A DNA stretch of 64,000 nt from JAVBLU01 sp031553225 (GCA_031553225.1 JAVBLU010000020.1:62001-126000); one strand, 5' to 3'. Positions 43,201-51,828 are shown, counted from the stretch's first letter. Program-made: numbers and translations. The notes: generated from the letters alone by a model not told the origin.

Positions 43201-43601
43201 TCGACACGGCCGTGATGTACGAGGATATGTCAGCCCTGCTCGCCAGCCTTTTGCTCGGCCGCGAGAGCGACGTGCGTCGCAGCGGCAAACGATACGCGCG
43301 CGAGGCCGTGTCCCTGCTCACGCTCCACGGCGCGAAGGGTTTGGAGTTCCCGGCCGTGTTCCTGTGCGGCGTAAACGACGGCTTGTTGCCTTACCGGGGC
43401 AAGCGCGATTCCGACGCGGAGGAAGAGCGGCGCCTGCTGTTTGTGGGCATGACGCGCGCCCGTGACGAGCTGACCGTGATGACATCCGCCCATCCCTCGC
43501 CCTTCCTCGCCGCGCTGCCCGAGGATGCCGTGCTGCGGCAGGACGCTTATGCAGCCCGCGCCGTTCCCGGTTTTCGTCAGCTTAGCCTGTTTGACCGCTG
43601 A
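40296..43601 (+). CDS. Endonuclease Q-like PHP nuclease fused to UvrD/PcrA-type helicase
   Basis: An 1101-residue two-part DNA repair protein. Residues about 24-430 match endonuclease Q: DLHIHSRYARATS, GTGDFTHP, PAHIWTPHFSLFG and SNSDAHSPANLGREA supply the metal ligands of a PHP fold, and a zinc-ribbon (CKAC...CPVCGK, about 300-330) follows. Residues about 480-1090 form a superfamily 1A helicase: Walker A GPGTGKT (about 505), DEFQD, GDPDQSIYGFRGA, the CNYRS motif and LLTLHGAKGLEFPAVF. EndoQ nicks 5' of deaminated bases (uracil, hypoxanthine); the helicase could unwind from that nick. The start is ATG 40296 (GAGGAAA upstream) or ATG 40365, where homology begins. Confidence 0.88.
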   Translation: MEGAPAAAESFSQAQAPAESDVGMGAWIADLHIHSRYARATSGACVPETLAFWAQRKGLQLIGTGDFTHPAWRQELALKLAPCEEGLYRLKDEFWRDPGVAGMGDASRFVVSGEISSIYKQDGRVRKVHNLILLPGLAEGEVLTRRLERIGNLHSDGRPILGLSSRDLLEITLEACPQAIFIPAHIWTPHFSLFGAYSGFERIEDCFGDLTPHIGALETGLSSDPAMNARLSALDGFRLVSNSDAHSPANLGREANLLDTDLSYAHLARALDGRDPNAFRGTIEFFPEEGKYHFNGHRDCKACLSPEQTRDALGRCPVCGKQVTVGVLHRVEELADRPAGAPCVRPFERLIPLAEVIAVSMGLTTAARRVQQTYESMLSALGPEMHILRAASLPDIQIAAGPLLAEGIRRLREGRVDIRPGYDGEYGRVSLFAPGEIERMRGQISLFEGSAPAARKRRAKAASAAQPEPAQKEEPVAVSRLPYGLNGEQWAAASAGEGPVAVIAGPGTGKTKTLTARVAYLIERGVTAASITAVTFTNQAAGELRGRLRQLLGAEVASAAAIGTFHQLCLASLSASGAQTDIISEPDALALIAEILNELCLTDAPRDIQTAISRHKNGAPERAGEILPDGVLSAYDRRLEAVGALDFDDILLRALARAEGTGEGPCAPDGWLFVDEFQDISDVQYRLVVAWAQSCRGVFVIGDPDQSIYGFRGASPAFFQRFVSQMSGALCIRLRCNYRSTPQILRCAGALLAAAEGQPARHDLLPQRSPGPLVRVVRVQDARQEAQFIAQEIGRLVGGLDMLGAHEPAPSGNGARGMRGFGDIAVLYRTNRQAEALEQRFNQEGIAYAVGGRHDYLADAQVRGVVAFFRYLHSPLRQTSLGAFLRTLGGFRADEAQEALARCRAAGPSVLDAADALEHLTPGQAGAPCAAALLRRFAPLARAGAPAAVLRAFAADCALQGSPAVDLLLDTAVMYEDMSALLASLLLGRESDVRRSGKRYAREAVSLLTLHGAKGLEFPAVFLCGVNDGLLPYRGKRDSDAEEERRLLFVGMTRARDELTVMTSAHPSPFLAALPEDAVLRQDAYAARAVPGFRQLSLFDR

Positions 43602-43629
43602 TCGCACGCACCCGGTGGACACCCATGCA

Positions 43630-43668
43630 GAATCCTCCTGATGAAGCGCCGCTTCCCCAGGAGGATTC
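43630..43668. terminator. Bidirectional hairpin between convergent genes
   Basis: GAATCCTCCTG pairs with CAGGAGGATTC (11 bp), enclosing a smaller GAAGC/GCTTC hairpin. It separates the helicase gene (plus) from the sortase gene (minus). Confidence 0.65.
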
Positions 43669-43681
43669 CGTTGTTCATATT

Positions 43682-44323
43682 CTATTGGGCGGTGCAGCGG
43701 ACGAGCACACGGTCCTCGCCGCCGTAGGTGCAGGTGAGCAGCGTCAGGTTCCACTCGCCCAGCCAAAGGCGGGGCACATCGCTTCCGCTCACGCGCTCTA
43801 GGGAGGACACGACAAAGCGCCGTTCTTCGCCGGGCAGGCTTAAAGTGACCGGGTCGCCGGCGGCCAACTCACTCAGTCGCTGAAAGTGCGCCTTGTAGTT
43901 GTGGCCGGCAATGACGATTCTGCGCTCATCCTCCGGTGCGCCCTCTGCGTAGCGGCAGACGGAGATTTTCAGCAGTGCCGGCGTGCAATCCTTCAGCACC
44001 GGCAGTTCCAGATCGAGCGCGGGGATGCTCAGTACGCCCATCACGTCCATGGCCAGCTGGCGCTGTATGGGAGGGGCTGCCGCATTCCCCGTGAGCGAGT
44101 CCGTCACGGCGGCCGCCTGTTCATCCGATGTGGCCGTGCTTGCCGTGGCCAGGGGTGCGCCGGGCGCAGGCTCCGCTCGGGCGGCTTTCGTCTCTTGCAG
44201 CAGGAGACGAGCGCTCTCTCCGGCCCGCCGGTCTTCGGCCTCGTTGCGCGCCCAGAACCCGCCGGCAAGCAACACAAGGCCGATGCCGCCGAGCACGAGC
44301 GCCTGCGAAAGGGATCGTCTCAT
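43682..44323 (-). CDS. Sortase (class D-like)
   Basis: A 213-residue membrane-anchored transpeptidase. One N-terminal transmembrane helix (about 8-24) is followed by an Ala/Pro/Thr-rich stalk and a sortase barrel. The catalytic triad is visible: His141 in AGHNYKAHF, Cys198 in LTLLTCTY and Arg205 shortly after. It cleaves LPXTG-type signals outside the cell and links the protein to the cell wall. Its ATG overlaps the stop of the upstream LPQTG protein gene by four bases (ATGA), so this is very likely a dedicated sortase and substrate pair. Confidence 0.88.
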   Translation of the reverse strand: MRRSLSQALVLGGIGLVLLAGGFWARNEAEDRRAGESARLLLQETKAARAEPAPGAPLATASTATSDEQAAAVTDSLTGNAAAPPIQRQLAMDVMGVLSIPALDLELPVLKDCTPALLKISVCRYAEGAPEDERRIVIAGHNYKAHFQRLSELAAGDPVTLSLPGEERRFVVSSLERVSGSDVPRLWLGEWNLTLLTCTYGGEDRVLVRCTAQ

Positions 44324-47300
44324 GAAGTCTTCTTACGGCGCAGGCCGATGAGTCCGGCCCCGATCATCAACGCGCCGCACGCAGCCAGCAGCCAAGGAAG
44401 AAGCGCGTTCTGGCCGGTCTGCGGCAAGTTATTCGGGTAGCTGCCCGAGGAAGTAGAATCGGTGGTAACGATGTTGACGGGGATGTCGTTCGTTCCGGAA
44501 ACGGGCGTGTAGACGCCGGTTTGCGCGATGGGCCCGCTCAGGCCCGTACCGACGGGCGCGGGGCCGCTGCCGCTCCCGGCAGGGATGGGCGTCTTGGGCC
44601 AGTCCACGCTCATCGTGTTCGTCACCGGATCCACGCTTTGGCTCGTGAGGGTCACGCGCTGCCTGGAACTGAACAGGTAACCCGCGGGCTGGTTCTCCTC
44701 CTCAATCGTATATTCCTCGCCCAGCGCCACATCGTTAAAGCTCAGCCACCCGCCGCCGTCCGTAGTGGCCGTGGCGACCACGCTGCCGAGGCGGTTCGTC
44801 AGTTTAAAGCGCACATTGACGAGCGGCATATGCGTGTCGACGGTAAACTCTCTCACCCGCAGATCGGCCTTTTGCACGGTGTTGACGATTTCGCGGTTCA
44901 CAATCTCCGCGCCCGACGGAGCGGGCTGGAAGATTTTATATGTTTGGTCGGCATATACCTGCACAGTGTAGGTCTTGCCGGAAAGCGCGTGGTAGGGAAC
45001 GGTCTGGCCAGCGTCCTCGACCAGGTCGTACGTGCCAAAGGGAATGCTGCTGAACGTGGCGTAGCCGTTCGCGTCGCTTGTGGCGTGATAGGTCGAGGGC
45101 GTCGCGTGGTCGGTGAGGGTGAACTGGACGCCGTCCACCGGGAAGCCCAGGTCGTTGACCTTGCGCAGGGCCACGTCCGCGCGTACGGGCTCGTTGGCGA
45201 TCAGCTGGGTGTGCGTGCCGCGCATGGCCAAGTTTACGTTAAAACTTGAGTCCGTGGCGAGAGCCAGCAGATTCGCCGGCACGATGTAGCCGGGTTTGGG
45301 CGTAAGTTCCACCAGCTTGTAATCCGCGCCGGGGGTTAGGGGGTAGAACACGGCCGTGCCGCCGCTCGTGGTGGTGGCCACCTGCATAAGCGTATAGGCG
45401 GTGTCGCTTTGGTTCAGTTTGCGGTACAGGCCGAAGACGACGCCGTCCAGCACAACGCCCGGGCGTGCAGCATCCGCCTTGGTGAGGATCAGCTTGGCCT
45501 TTTTGGAGCTGCTGCCGCCGCCTCCGCCGCCAACGCTGCTGACAGCGCCGCTGGGCGTACCTTGAACGGCCTGGCCTTTTAGGGCGATGCTGTTCGTGAA
45601 GGTGACCGCAGAGCCAAAGACCGTGCGGTAGCAGTCGTACGCGAGCACATATACGCCCGGTCCGTCCGGGAGGGCCAGAGTGAAGGTGTTGCTCGAGCGG
45701 TCGTAGCTGAGGCCCTTATGCTGCGTTGTGGGGGAAGCGGCCGCGGGTAGGGCGATGGAGCCGGAGGAGGAAACGGTGGACGGGTACAGCCTCAGGCTGT
45801 CAACGTCCAGCTCCAGCCCGGCAGGCAGGGTATCCTCAACGAACAGGTCCGTGAGGCTGATGCCGTTCGGGTTGATCTTTACGCTGTAGGAGACGATGCC
45901 TTCGCTGTGGTTGTACGAGCCTGCCTTATCGAGCATCTTGTTGGACACAAGCTGTGTGGCGGTGGCGGGCGCATCGCCATAGACGTCGCGCTTGAGAGCA
46001 GCCGTGTTCTGCAGCGTGGTCTGCGTAGCGTAGCGCAACTCGGCGATCGAATCCACAAGCACGCGCGTTTTGTAGCGTACGGTGGTTTGGGTGGAGAGCG
46101 TGTTCCAAAGGATGCTCAGATGTCCCGCCGTGACGGTTTGCATGGCATAGGAGTCGCCGGAGATGAGCAGAACCGATCCGGCGACGAACTGCTGGTTGGC
46201 CGGGCTGTCCTCGTCAACGCTGGCGTTCGTCATGGGCATGCCATTTTGGTTGACGACGACCTCCCAGGTGATCTCGTTTGAGGAGAAGTCGTAGCCGATG
46301 CCCTTCTTGGAGGACACCTGGCTGACGACCTGCGTCGAAGCGGAGGCGCTGTCGACCACCCGCGTCGGGAGGCCGACGCCGGGCACGATGAAACCGTCGA
46401 ACACGGCCGTATTGGTAAACGTTGCGGCCGATGTGTTGTATGCGTACAGCGCCGGGTCGTTCACCGAGGTCTTAAAGCTGAAAGAAGCGCTCTGTGCGCC
46501 CAGACCGTTCACGTCGACGCTCAAGGTGTTGCCGGTGAAGCTGCCTGTTAACCCGGGATTGTCGGCCTGGAAACTGTCGGGACTGCTCACATAGGTCAAC
46601 CCGGCAGGGATGACGTCGGTGATCACGCCGCTATCGACGTTCACGTTGTTGGGGTTAACGGTCACGTTCCAGGTGATCTCATGCGTGGCGCGGTTATATA
46701 CGCCGCTTTTCACAACGACATTGGCGTCCACGCCCACCCCGGTCGTCATGTGCGGCAGGACAAAGCCGGCGTAATAGTCGCCGCCGCCCACATAGTTCAG
46801 CCAGTCGAATTGCAGCCAGGCGCTGTTATGAAACTCAGGGACGCCCACGCCGCCGTCGAAGATGCTCTGGTCCACGGCGGTCTGGTATGTAATGACGAAT
46901 TGTCTGGACGCGTAAGGACCGTTGCCAAAGGCGATACTGAACAGGGTGCTGCCGGGCGAGGTACCGGCGGCGGAAGTGAAGGCATAAGGCGATGTGGACA
47001 CAGGGACGCCGTTCACCTGTACGCTGCCTGCGTTTAAGGCCAGCCCGGCAGGCAGCTCATCAAAAAACATGAGATTGGCCAGATTGCGGTCCAGTGTGGA
47101 GATGGTGGCGGTCCAGGTGATCGTTCGGCGGTCGGAGCTCAGCGCGCCCCCCTTGGCCAGCCAACGCTTGCTTGTTTTTGATGCCGTGGCGGAAGCCGTG
47201 ACTGGTCCGCACAGCAGGTTGGCTCCATCCATCGCCGACACAGCGTTGGACACGGCGGTGTCCGAACCTGACGCTGTGATCTCGGCGTCCGTCAGGGCCG

Positions 47301-48204
47301 TCTCATACGTCATGACGACCGTTTGCCCCTTGGACAGCGCGGCCGTGATGGGATACGTGATCGTGGTAGAGGTGGATGCGGCGGCGGCCAGCGCGTCCGG
47401 CTGCACTACTGCGGGGTTGCCGGCTTCGCTGACGCTGAGCGAACCCGGAACGAAAATCTGCTTTTCATTGGGGAATACATCCACCAGCGCGATCGTGCCG
47501 ATTGCCGGCGAATCCTGCTTGGTGTAGGTAACCGTCCAGCGGAAACGCATGCTGGCGGGGTCGAAAACACCCGCCTTGGTAATCTGATCGTCCGCCAGCT
47601 GATTATCGCTGATTTGCAGCAGGACGGACGCGCCCGTGGCGAAGGTGATTGTATACGTTGGGCTGCCGTTGATAGCCGCCAGATCTATCCGGCAGCCTGC
47701 CTCAACGTAAGCGTTGTCCAGCTCGTCGTTGTCGTCCCAGTAGGAGCCGCCGAACACAACGTACGCCTCGCGGGTTCCGCTGCCGGAATCGATGTGCAGC
47801 GTGCCGAAAGGTTTTTGTACGCCGCCGTCGTCGGCGTGGAGGGTCACCGGGGCTATGTCGGCCGGCCACGCAAGGCCGGACGGCAGAGGCAGGCGATACT
47901 CGGTGCCCAGGGCCCCTTTGATGGCTGCGCCTTCGGCGGCGTCAATAGTGAATAAATAGCGTAGCACCAAATCCTCCGTGCTGGAGACGGAGGCGCCGTT
48001 GCTCAGTTGGGCCGGGCTAGCGGGGGATGGATCGTTGGCCCGAAAAAGATAATTCTGCGTGACGCTCACACCGCCCGGAAAGGCAGGCCTCACGGGCGGG
48101 TCGGCCAGCGAGGCGCCTGGCGCGGTGGCGATGAGCAGAACCGCAAGGAGCAAACAAAAACCGCCGCGCATGGGTTGAACAAAGCGCCGCCGCACATGAT
48201 TCAT
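44320..48204 (-). CDS. Large LPXTG-anchored surface protein with adhesin-like repeats and CnaB-type domains
   Basis: A 1294-residue secreted protein. The signal peptide (about 1-35) ends ASLA. Residues about 40-900 are serial beta-rich modules with recurring phrases (FDPASMRFRWTVTY, YNRATHEITWNVTV, YDFSSNEITWEVVV, YNHSEGIVSYSVKI), like the isopeptide-forming modules of Gram-positive adhesins. A Gly/Ser linker (SSVGGGGGGSSSKK) leads to three SpaA/CnaB-like domains (about 910-1190), whose Lys/Asn/Glu bonds stiffen pilins. The end is LPQTG (1260-1264), a hydrophobic helix and RRKK. It is expected to be wall-anchored by the coupled sortase. The binding target is unknown. Confidence 0.88.
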   Translation of the reverse strand: MNHVRRRFVQPMRGGFCLLLAVLLIATAPGASLADPPVRPAFPGGVSVTQNYLFRANDPSPASPAQLSNGASVSSTEDLVLRYLFTIDAAEGAAIKGALGTEYRLPLPSGLAWPADIAPVTLHADDGGVQKPFGTLHIDSGSGTREAYVVFGGSYWDDNDELDNAYVEAGCRIDLAAINGSPTYTITFATGASVLLQISDNQLADDQITKAGVFDPASMRFRWTVTYTKQDSPAIGTIALVDVFPNEKQIFVPGSLSVSEAGNPAVVQPDALAAAASTSTTITYPITAALSKGQTVVMTYETALTDAEITASGSDTAVSNAVSAMDGANLLCGPVTASATASKTSKRWLAKGGALSSDRRTITWTATISTLDRNLANLMFFDELPAGLALNAGSVQVNGVPVSTSPYAFTSAAGTSPGSTLFSIAFGNGPYASRQFVITYQTAVDQSIFDGGVGVPEFHNSAWLQFDWLNYVGGGDYYAGFVLPHMTTGVGVDANVVVKSGVYNRATHEITWNVTVNPNNVNVDSGVITDVIPAGLTYVSSPDSFQADNPGLTGSFTGNTLSVDVNGLGAQSASFSFKTSVNDPALYAYNTSAATFTNTAVFDGFIVPGVGLPTRVVDSASASTQVVSQVSSKKGIGYDFSSNEITWEVVVNQNGMPMTNASVDEDSPANQQFVAGSVLLISGDSYAMQTVTAGHLSILWNTLSTQTTVRYKTRVLVDSIAELRYATQTTLQNTAALKRDVYGDAPATATQLVSNKMLDKAGSYNHSEGIVSYSVKINPNGISLTDLFVEDTLPAGLELDVDSLRLYPSTVSSSGSIALPAAASPTTQHKGLSYDRSSNTFTLALPDGPGVYVLAYDCYRTVFGSAVTFTNSIALKGQAVQGTPSGAVSSVGGGGGGSSSKKAKLILTKADAARPGVVLDGVVFGLYRKLNQSDTAYTLMQVATTTSGGTAVFYPLTPGADYKLVELTPKPGYIVPANLLALATDSSFNVNLAMRGTHTQLIANEPVRADVALRKVNDLGFPVDGVQFTLTDHATPSTYHATSDANGYATFSSIPFGTYDLVEDAGQTVPYHALSGKTYTVQVYADQTYKIFQPAPSGAEIVNREIVNTVQKADLRVREFTVDTHMPLVNVRFKLTNRLGSVVATATTDGGGWLSFNDVALGEEYTIEEENQPAGYLFSSRQRVTLTSQSVDPVTNTMSVDWPKTPIPAGSGSGPAPVGTGLSGPIAQTGVYTPVSGTNDIPVNIVTTDSTSSGSYPNNLPQTGQNALLPWLLAACGALMIGAGLIGLRRKKTS

Positions 48205-48266
48205 CGGTTGATCAGAGCCTTTCTAAATGAAATGAAAGAACATGCATTTCTTGCTATTCCTGCGAT

Positions 48267-48295
48267 AATATACCATATCGTGAAAATCAAGTAAA
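48267..48295 (-). promoter_or_regulatory. Promoter of the surface protein/sortase operon
   Basis: On the minus strand TTTACT, 17-base spacer, TATATT, in locally AT-rich DNA. Confidence 0.55.
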
Positions 48296-48424
48296 TAAGA
48301 GAGCTACACATTTCGACTAAAAAAGCTCATGCGTGCCCCTGGGATCATGAAAACGGCAGTATCGGGCGCCTCGTCTGACAGAAACGATTTTTGAGGCACG
48401 CGCAATTACCTATGTTTTTCCATG

Positions 48425-48458
48425 AAAAACGCGCCGCTCACATGAATGCGGCGGCGCG
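48425..48458 (-). terminator. Terminator downstream of UroD-family gene 4
   Basis: On the minus strand CGCGCCGC and GCGGCGCG form an 8-bp GC stem (13-base loop) followed by five T. It lies about 90 bases after the gene's stop codon. Confidence 0.7.
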
Positions 48459-48545
48459 AACCGTATGAGGCGATGGATGTGACATGAATCAATGGCCGAT
48501 GGTCCCGGAGTCGGAGATGGGAAACTGCATGTATACTATATCACA

Positions 48546-49667
48546 TCATGAAACACGAATCTGTTGCATCCGGCCGCAGTAGTATTGCACGAGCTCGAAC
48601 TTCGCGTCGGGCGGAATGCGGTGATCGGGGCATGGGATGAAGCCGCCCAGCGCCATGAGGGGCTTCAGACGCTCGATCTCCCGGTCGACGGCCGCACGGT
48701 CCTGCGCGAACACCGTCTTGTTCATGCCGCCCACCCCGCGAATGTCGCGGCCGTACTGCGCGCGCCAGGGGGCAATGCTTGCCTCCCAGGTGCCTACCTC
48801 GATGGGGAACATCGTGTTCACGCCGTTCTTAATCCAGGTAGGGATAAGCGCATCGATCTTGCCGTCGCAGTCCACGGACACGATGTCCACCCCGTGCGCA
48901 AGCAGCAGGTCGCTGATGCGCCGGTACCCCGGCCCCACAACGCTGTCAAACACCCGGGGATTGAGCAGGGGCCCGTTCTTAAAGCAGATGTCCTCCCAGT
49001 AGTGCGCATAATCAAAATGCGCGCCGCTGTGCAGCGCTGTCTCCGCCCATCGGTAGGACAGGCCCGCAAATGTCTGCGCAATCTCCACAAACAGGTCCTC
49101 GTCGTCGGCGTATAGGTAGCTGAGCTGCTCCACGCCCAAAAAGTTGCGCATGGTGCCCATCAGCGATCCGCAGTGCAGGCCGATGGGGATGCCCGAATCG
49201 CGCGTGGCGGCCAGCAGGCCCGCAAGATCGTAGCGATCCTCGGACCACTGCATACGGGGCAGATACAGCTCTTCCCACGCCCGGCGGTCGGTGAGCGAGG
49301 TGCCGATCTCCGCCGGGATGGACACGGTGCCAGGTTTCACGCGCACAATCAGGCCGCTGCTGTCGCGCACCACGCGCGTGCCATCGGCGCTCTCCTCCAG
49401 CACCTGTGAGGGGAAGCGGGGAAACAAATCAACCTGCGCGCCCGCGCAGGAATTCCAGTTGAAGTCAAAACCAAGGCGCTTCATTATGGAGCGGTCGCCG
49501 TCGTGGTTATCGCCGTTCCGTTGGTAGTCCTCGCACTCCTCACGGGAGATGTGCCCTTCGGCCGCCCATTTTTGCAGCGTCTCCCTCCAGTACCCAAAGG
49601 AGACGACGGGCATCTTCTCAAAGGGCTGGTAGTGGAGAATGGCCCCTACGTTTTCACGAAAAGTCAT
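48546..49667 (-). CDS. UroD family protein (4), with a DCDG motif
   Basis: A 373-residue UroD-superfamily protein. The late motif reads IVSVDCDGKIDAL, so the zinc-binding His is replaced by Asp while Cys stays; GLHCGSLMG earlier adds a His-x-Gly segment. This variant is common among uncharacterised UroD-like proteins of sugar-degrading bacteria. The ribosome site GGAGG is nine bases from the ATG. It follows the TIM-barrel isomerase-like gene by 69 bases on the same strand. The substrate is unknown. Confidence 0.78.
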   Translation of the reverse strand: MTFRENVGAILHYQPFEKMPVVSFGYWRETLQKWAAEGHISREECEDYQRNGDNHDGDRSIMKRLGFDFNWNSCAGAQVDLFPRFPSQVLEESADGTRVVRDSSGLIVRVKPGTVSIPAEIGTSLTDRRAWEELYLPRMQWSEDRYDLAGLLAATRDSGIPIGLHCGSLMGTMRNFLGVEQLSYLYADDEDLFVEIAQTFAGLSYRWAETALHSGAHFDYAHYWEDICFKNGPLLNPRVFDSVVGPGYRRISDLLLAHGVDIVSVDCDGKIDALIPTWIKNGVNTMFPIEVGTWEASIAPWRAQYGRDIRGVGGMNKTVFAQDRAAVDREIERLKPLMALGGFIPCPDHRIPPDAKFELVQYYCGRMQQIRVS

Positions 49668-49736
49668 GTGCAGCGTCCTCCATCGTCGGCATTCGTCGTT
49701 ATTCTACCACAGGCACCGGGCGCGGAGGAAGCCCGT

Positions 49737-50642
49737 TTACAGAAGCGCCCATGCGCGGTTCAGCACGCGCTTGGCGTTGGCGATGACGATCTGCGGGTTT
49801 TCATCCTTCCAGGGCTTTACCTCAAAACTGAGCACCAAAGGGTTTTCGGCGCGGAAGAAGCCCTCCTCGCGGAGCACGCGCAGATAGCTGACAACTTCCG
49901 GCACGTCGTTTACGCCGCCGGGGAACCCAAAGCGCGGGTGGGTGTCGCCGAAAGCCTCCGCGCCCGGCGTCAGCACGGCGCTGCCCAGGTGCAGGTGCCC
50001 GATGTAGGGGCGCAGCGTTTGCACCACAAACTGCACCGTCTCGCGCGTCTGCGGAATGTGCGACAGATCCACCATCAGTTGAAAGTTGCCCGTCGCCCTG
50101 CGCACGTCTCCGGCGAAGGCCGCAGCCAGCGGCGCGGGGCCAATGAGTGACTTTTTGTCCAGATCGAAATCGAACACCTCCAGGGTGATCGTCATGTCTT
50201 TTGTCGCGGCGTAAGCGCACAGGTTTTTCGTGGTGCGCAAAAGCTGCGCGTAGGCATCGCTTTGCCTCTCTTTTTCATATTTGCCCGCGAGAAAGGCGAT
50301 GCCCTTGGCGCCCAAATACGCGGCCTCGTCGATGGAGTCGATCAGGACCGCCTCTGCCTTCATGCGCTCCGCCTCGTCCAGGGCGTTCGGGTTCAGGCCG
50401 GCGCTCAGCAGGCGGGGCTGTGCGCCGTAGCATACGGTCATGTGGCTCTGGGCAAGGGCGTCGCGCACCTGGCGGCGCACTTCGTCATCGGCGATGTGCG
50501 TCAGCTCCACCGCATCAAAGTAGTCGTCACAAGCGATGCTCGTGAGTGTCTGCAGCACAGGGCCCTCGCCCTTCATGGTGGCCGGGTAAGCCATGAAGTG
50601 GATCAGCCCGACCTGAAAATAGCGATGCATCGATTCGTTCAT
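49737..50642 (-). CDS. Sugar phosphate isomerase/epimerase-like TIM barrel (AP endonuclease 2 fold)
   Basis: A 301-residue xylose isomerase-like barrel. Metal-binding positions expected for the family can be seen in ITLEVFDFD (Glu), MVDLSHIPQ (Asp and His), IGHLHLGS (His) and LSFEVKPW (Glu). These proteins interconvert keto-sugars, inososes or hydroxypyruvate. TAGGAGG lies upstream of the ATG. It sits downstream of the LacI gene and upstream of UroD-family gene 4, all on the minus strand, so a three-gene group is possible. Confidence 0.78.
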   Translation of the reverse strand: MNESMHRYFQVGLIHFMAYPATMKGEGPVLQTLTSIACDDYFDAVELTHIADDEVRRQVRDALAQSHMTVCYGAQPRLLSAGLNPNALDEAERMKAEAVLIDSIDEAAYLGAKGIAFLAGKYEKERQSDAYAQLLRTTKNLCAYAATKDMTITLEVFDFDLDKKSLIGPAPLAAAFAGDVRRATGNFQLMVDLSHIPQTRETVQFVVQTLRPYIGHLHLGSAVLTPGAEAFGDTHPRFGFPGGVNDVPEVVSYLRVLREEGFFRAENPLVLSFEVKPWKDENPQIVIANAKRVLNRAWALL

Positions 50643-50771
50643 ACCGCACCTCCTAAAGTGTTGTTTGCGCTGCAGGACCGGGCGCTTAAAGCCATTGTAT
50701 CGTGTAAAGAACAGCTCGCGAAGGCGTTTGCAACGGTTGTGGCCGGCGATGAAACGACAACGCCGACGTGA

Positions 50772-51788
50772 TTAAGCCTTCCTGCAGCGCCCCACGCTGT
50801 CGCGAATCAGAAGCTCGGTCTCCAGAATGATGTTCTGAAAGGGATACGCGTCCTGCGCATTCGCCGCGGCGATGCGCTTGAGTAGCAGATTGGCGCTGCA
50901 GGAGCCGATTTCGTACTTGGGCTGGCGAACGGTGGTGAGGGCAGGCTGACACAGCGCCGCCATGCTGATGTCGTCATACCCCAGCACGGAGATATCTTCG
51001 GGCACCTTCAGGCCCCTGTCGTGAATCGCTTTGATCGCCCCGATGGCCATCAGGTCGTTGGCGGCAAAGATGGCGGTCGGCCGATCGGGCATGCGCAGAA
51101 GCTCGGTGGTGCAGGTGTGGCCGCTGTGCCAGTCATACGCGCCTTTTTTGATGAGCGCATAGTCCACCTCTATGCCGCAGTCGCGCAGACCTCTAAGGTA
51201 GGCCTCATGACGGGAGGAGCCGGATTTGGACGCGATGCCTTCGATAAAGGCGATGCGGCGGTGTCCGAGATCGCACAGCATCTTCATGGCGTTCAGCGAC
51301 CCGCGAAAGTCGTCTACATCCACGAAGTCGCAGGCGGGTTCGGCTTCGCCGGGCGCATCCACCAGCACCACCGCGCAGCGGGCTTGAATCTCAACAATCT
51401 CCTGCGGGGTGATGCTCGGTTTTACGAGGATGATCCCGTCGGCCTGCTTTTCGATGAGGTAGTCGATATACTTGCGCTCCTTTTCGCGGTTGCGGTCGTT
51501 GTTGCACAGAAGAAGGGCGTAGCCGTTGCGCATGGCCACGTCTTCCACTCCGCGGGAGACCTCCGGATAAAAAGGGTTTATGATGTCCGGTATGATCAGG
51601 CCGATGGAGTGCGAGGCGTTCGTCTTCAGCGTGCGCGCAGCGCTGTTGGGCCGGTAATTCAGGCGCTTGATTGCCTCCTCCACTTTGCCGCGGTTCTCCT
51701 TGGTTACGCTGGGCATGCGGTTGAGCACGTTGGAAACCGTACCCAAGGAGACCCCGGCGGCATGCGCCACATCCTTCATCGTGGGCAC
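50772..51788 (-). CDS. LacI family transcriptional regulator
   Basis: A 338-residue repressor. The N-terminal helix-turn-helix and hinge read MKDVAHAAGVSLGTVSNVLN...KRLNYRPNSAARTLK. The periplasmic-binding-protein-like core follows, with family phrases GLIIPDIINPFYPEV and FAANDLMAIGAIKAI. GTG 51788 is preferred because GGAGAGG is seven bases upstream; the ATG four codons later is too far. Three operator-like TGAAACG sites lie in the divergent region, implying autoregulation and control of the plus-strand unit. The effector is probably a sugar or sugar phosphate. Confidence 0.9.
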   Translation of the reverse strand: MPTMKDVAHAAGVSLGTVSNVLNRMPSVTKENRGKVEEAIKRLNYRPNSAARTLKTNASHSIGLIIPDIINPFYPEVSRGVEDVAMRNGYALLLCNNDRNREKERKYIDYLIEKQADGIILVKPSITPQEIVEIQARCAVVLVDAPGEAEPACDFVDVDDFRGSLNAMKMLCDLGHRRIAFIEGIASKSGSSRHEAYLRGLRDCGIEVDYALIKKGAYDWHSGHTCTTELLRMPDRPTAIFAANDLMAIGAIKAIHDRGLKVPEDISVLGYDDISMAALCQPALTTVRQPKYEIGSCSANLLLKRIAAANAQDAYPFQNIILETELLIRDSVGRCRKA

Positions 51789-51807
51789 GGCGGCACCTCT
51801 CCTTCGG

Positions 51808-51820
51808 TGAAACGTTCGTA
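51808..51820. promoter_or_regulatory. Putative LacI operator A
   Basis: TGAAACGTTCGTA, just downstream of the predicted start of the LacI transcript. Confidence 0.5.
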
Positions 51821-51828
51821 ATGATGGA

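Larger units (their letters stand above)
48205..48545. other. Intergenic region between the surface protein and UroD genes
   Basis: About 340 bases. It contains the surface-protein promoter, a minus-strand terminator for the UroD-family gene and otherwise unassigned sequence. GCGTGCC (near 48331) and GGCACGC (near 48395) could pair over a distance. No gene was found. Confidence 0.5.
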
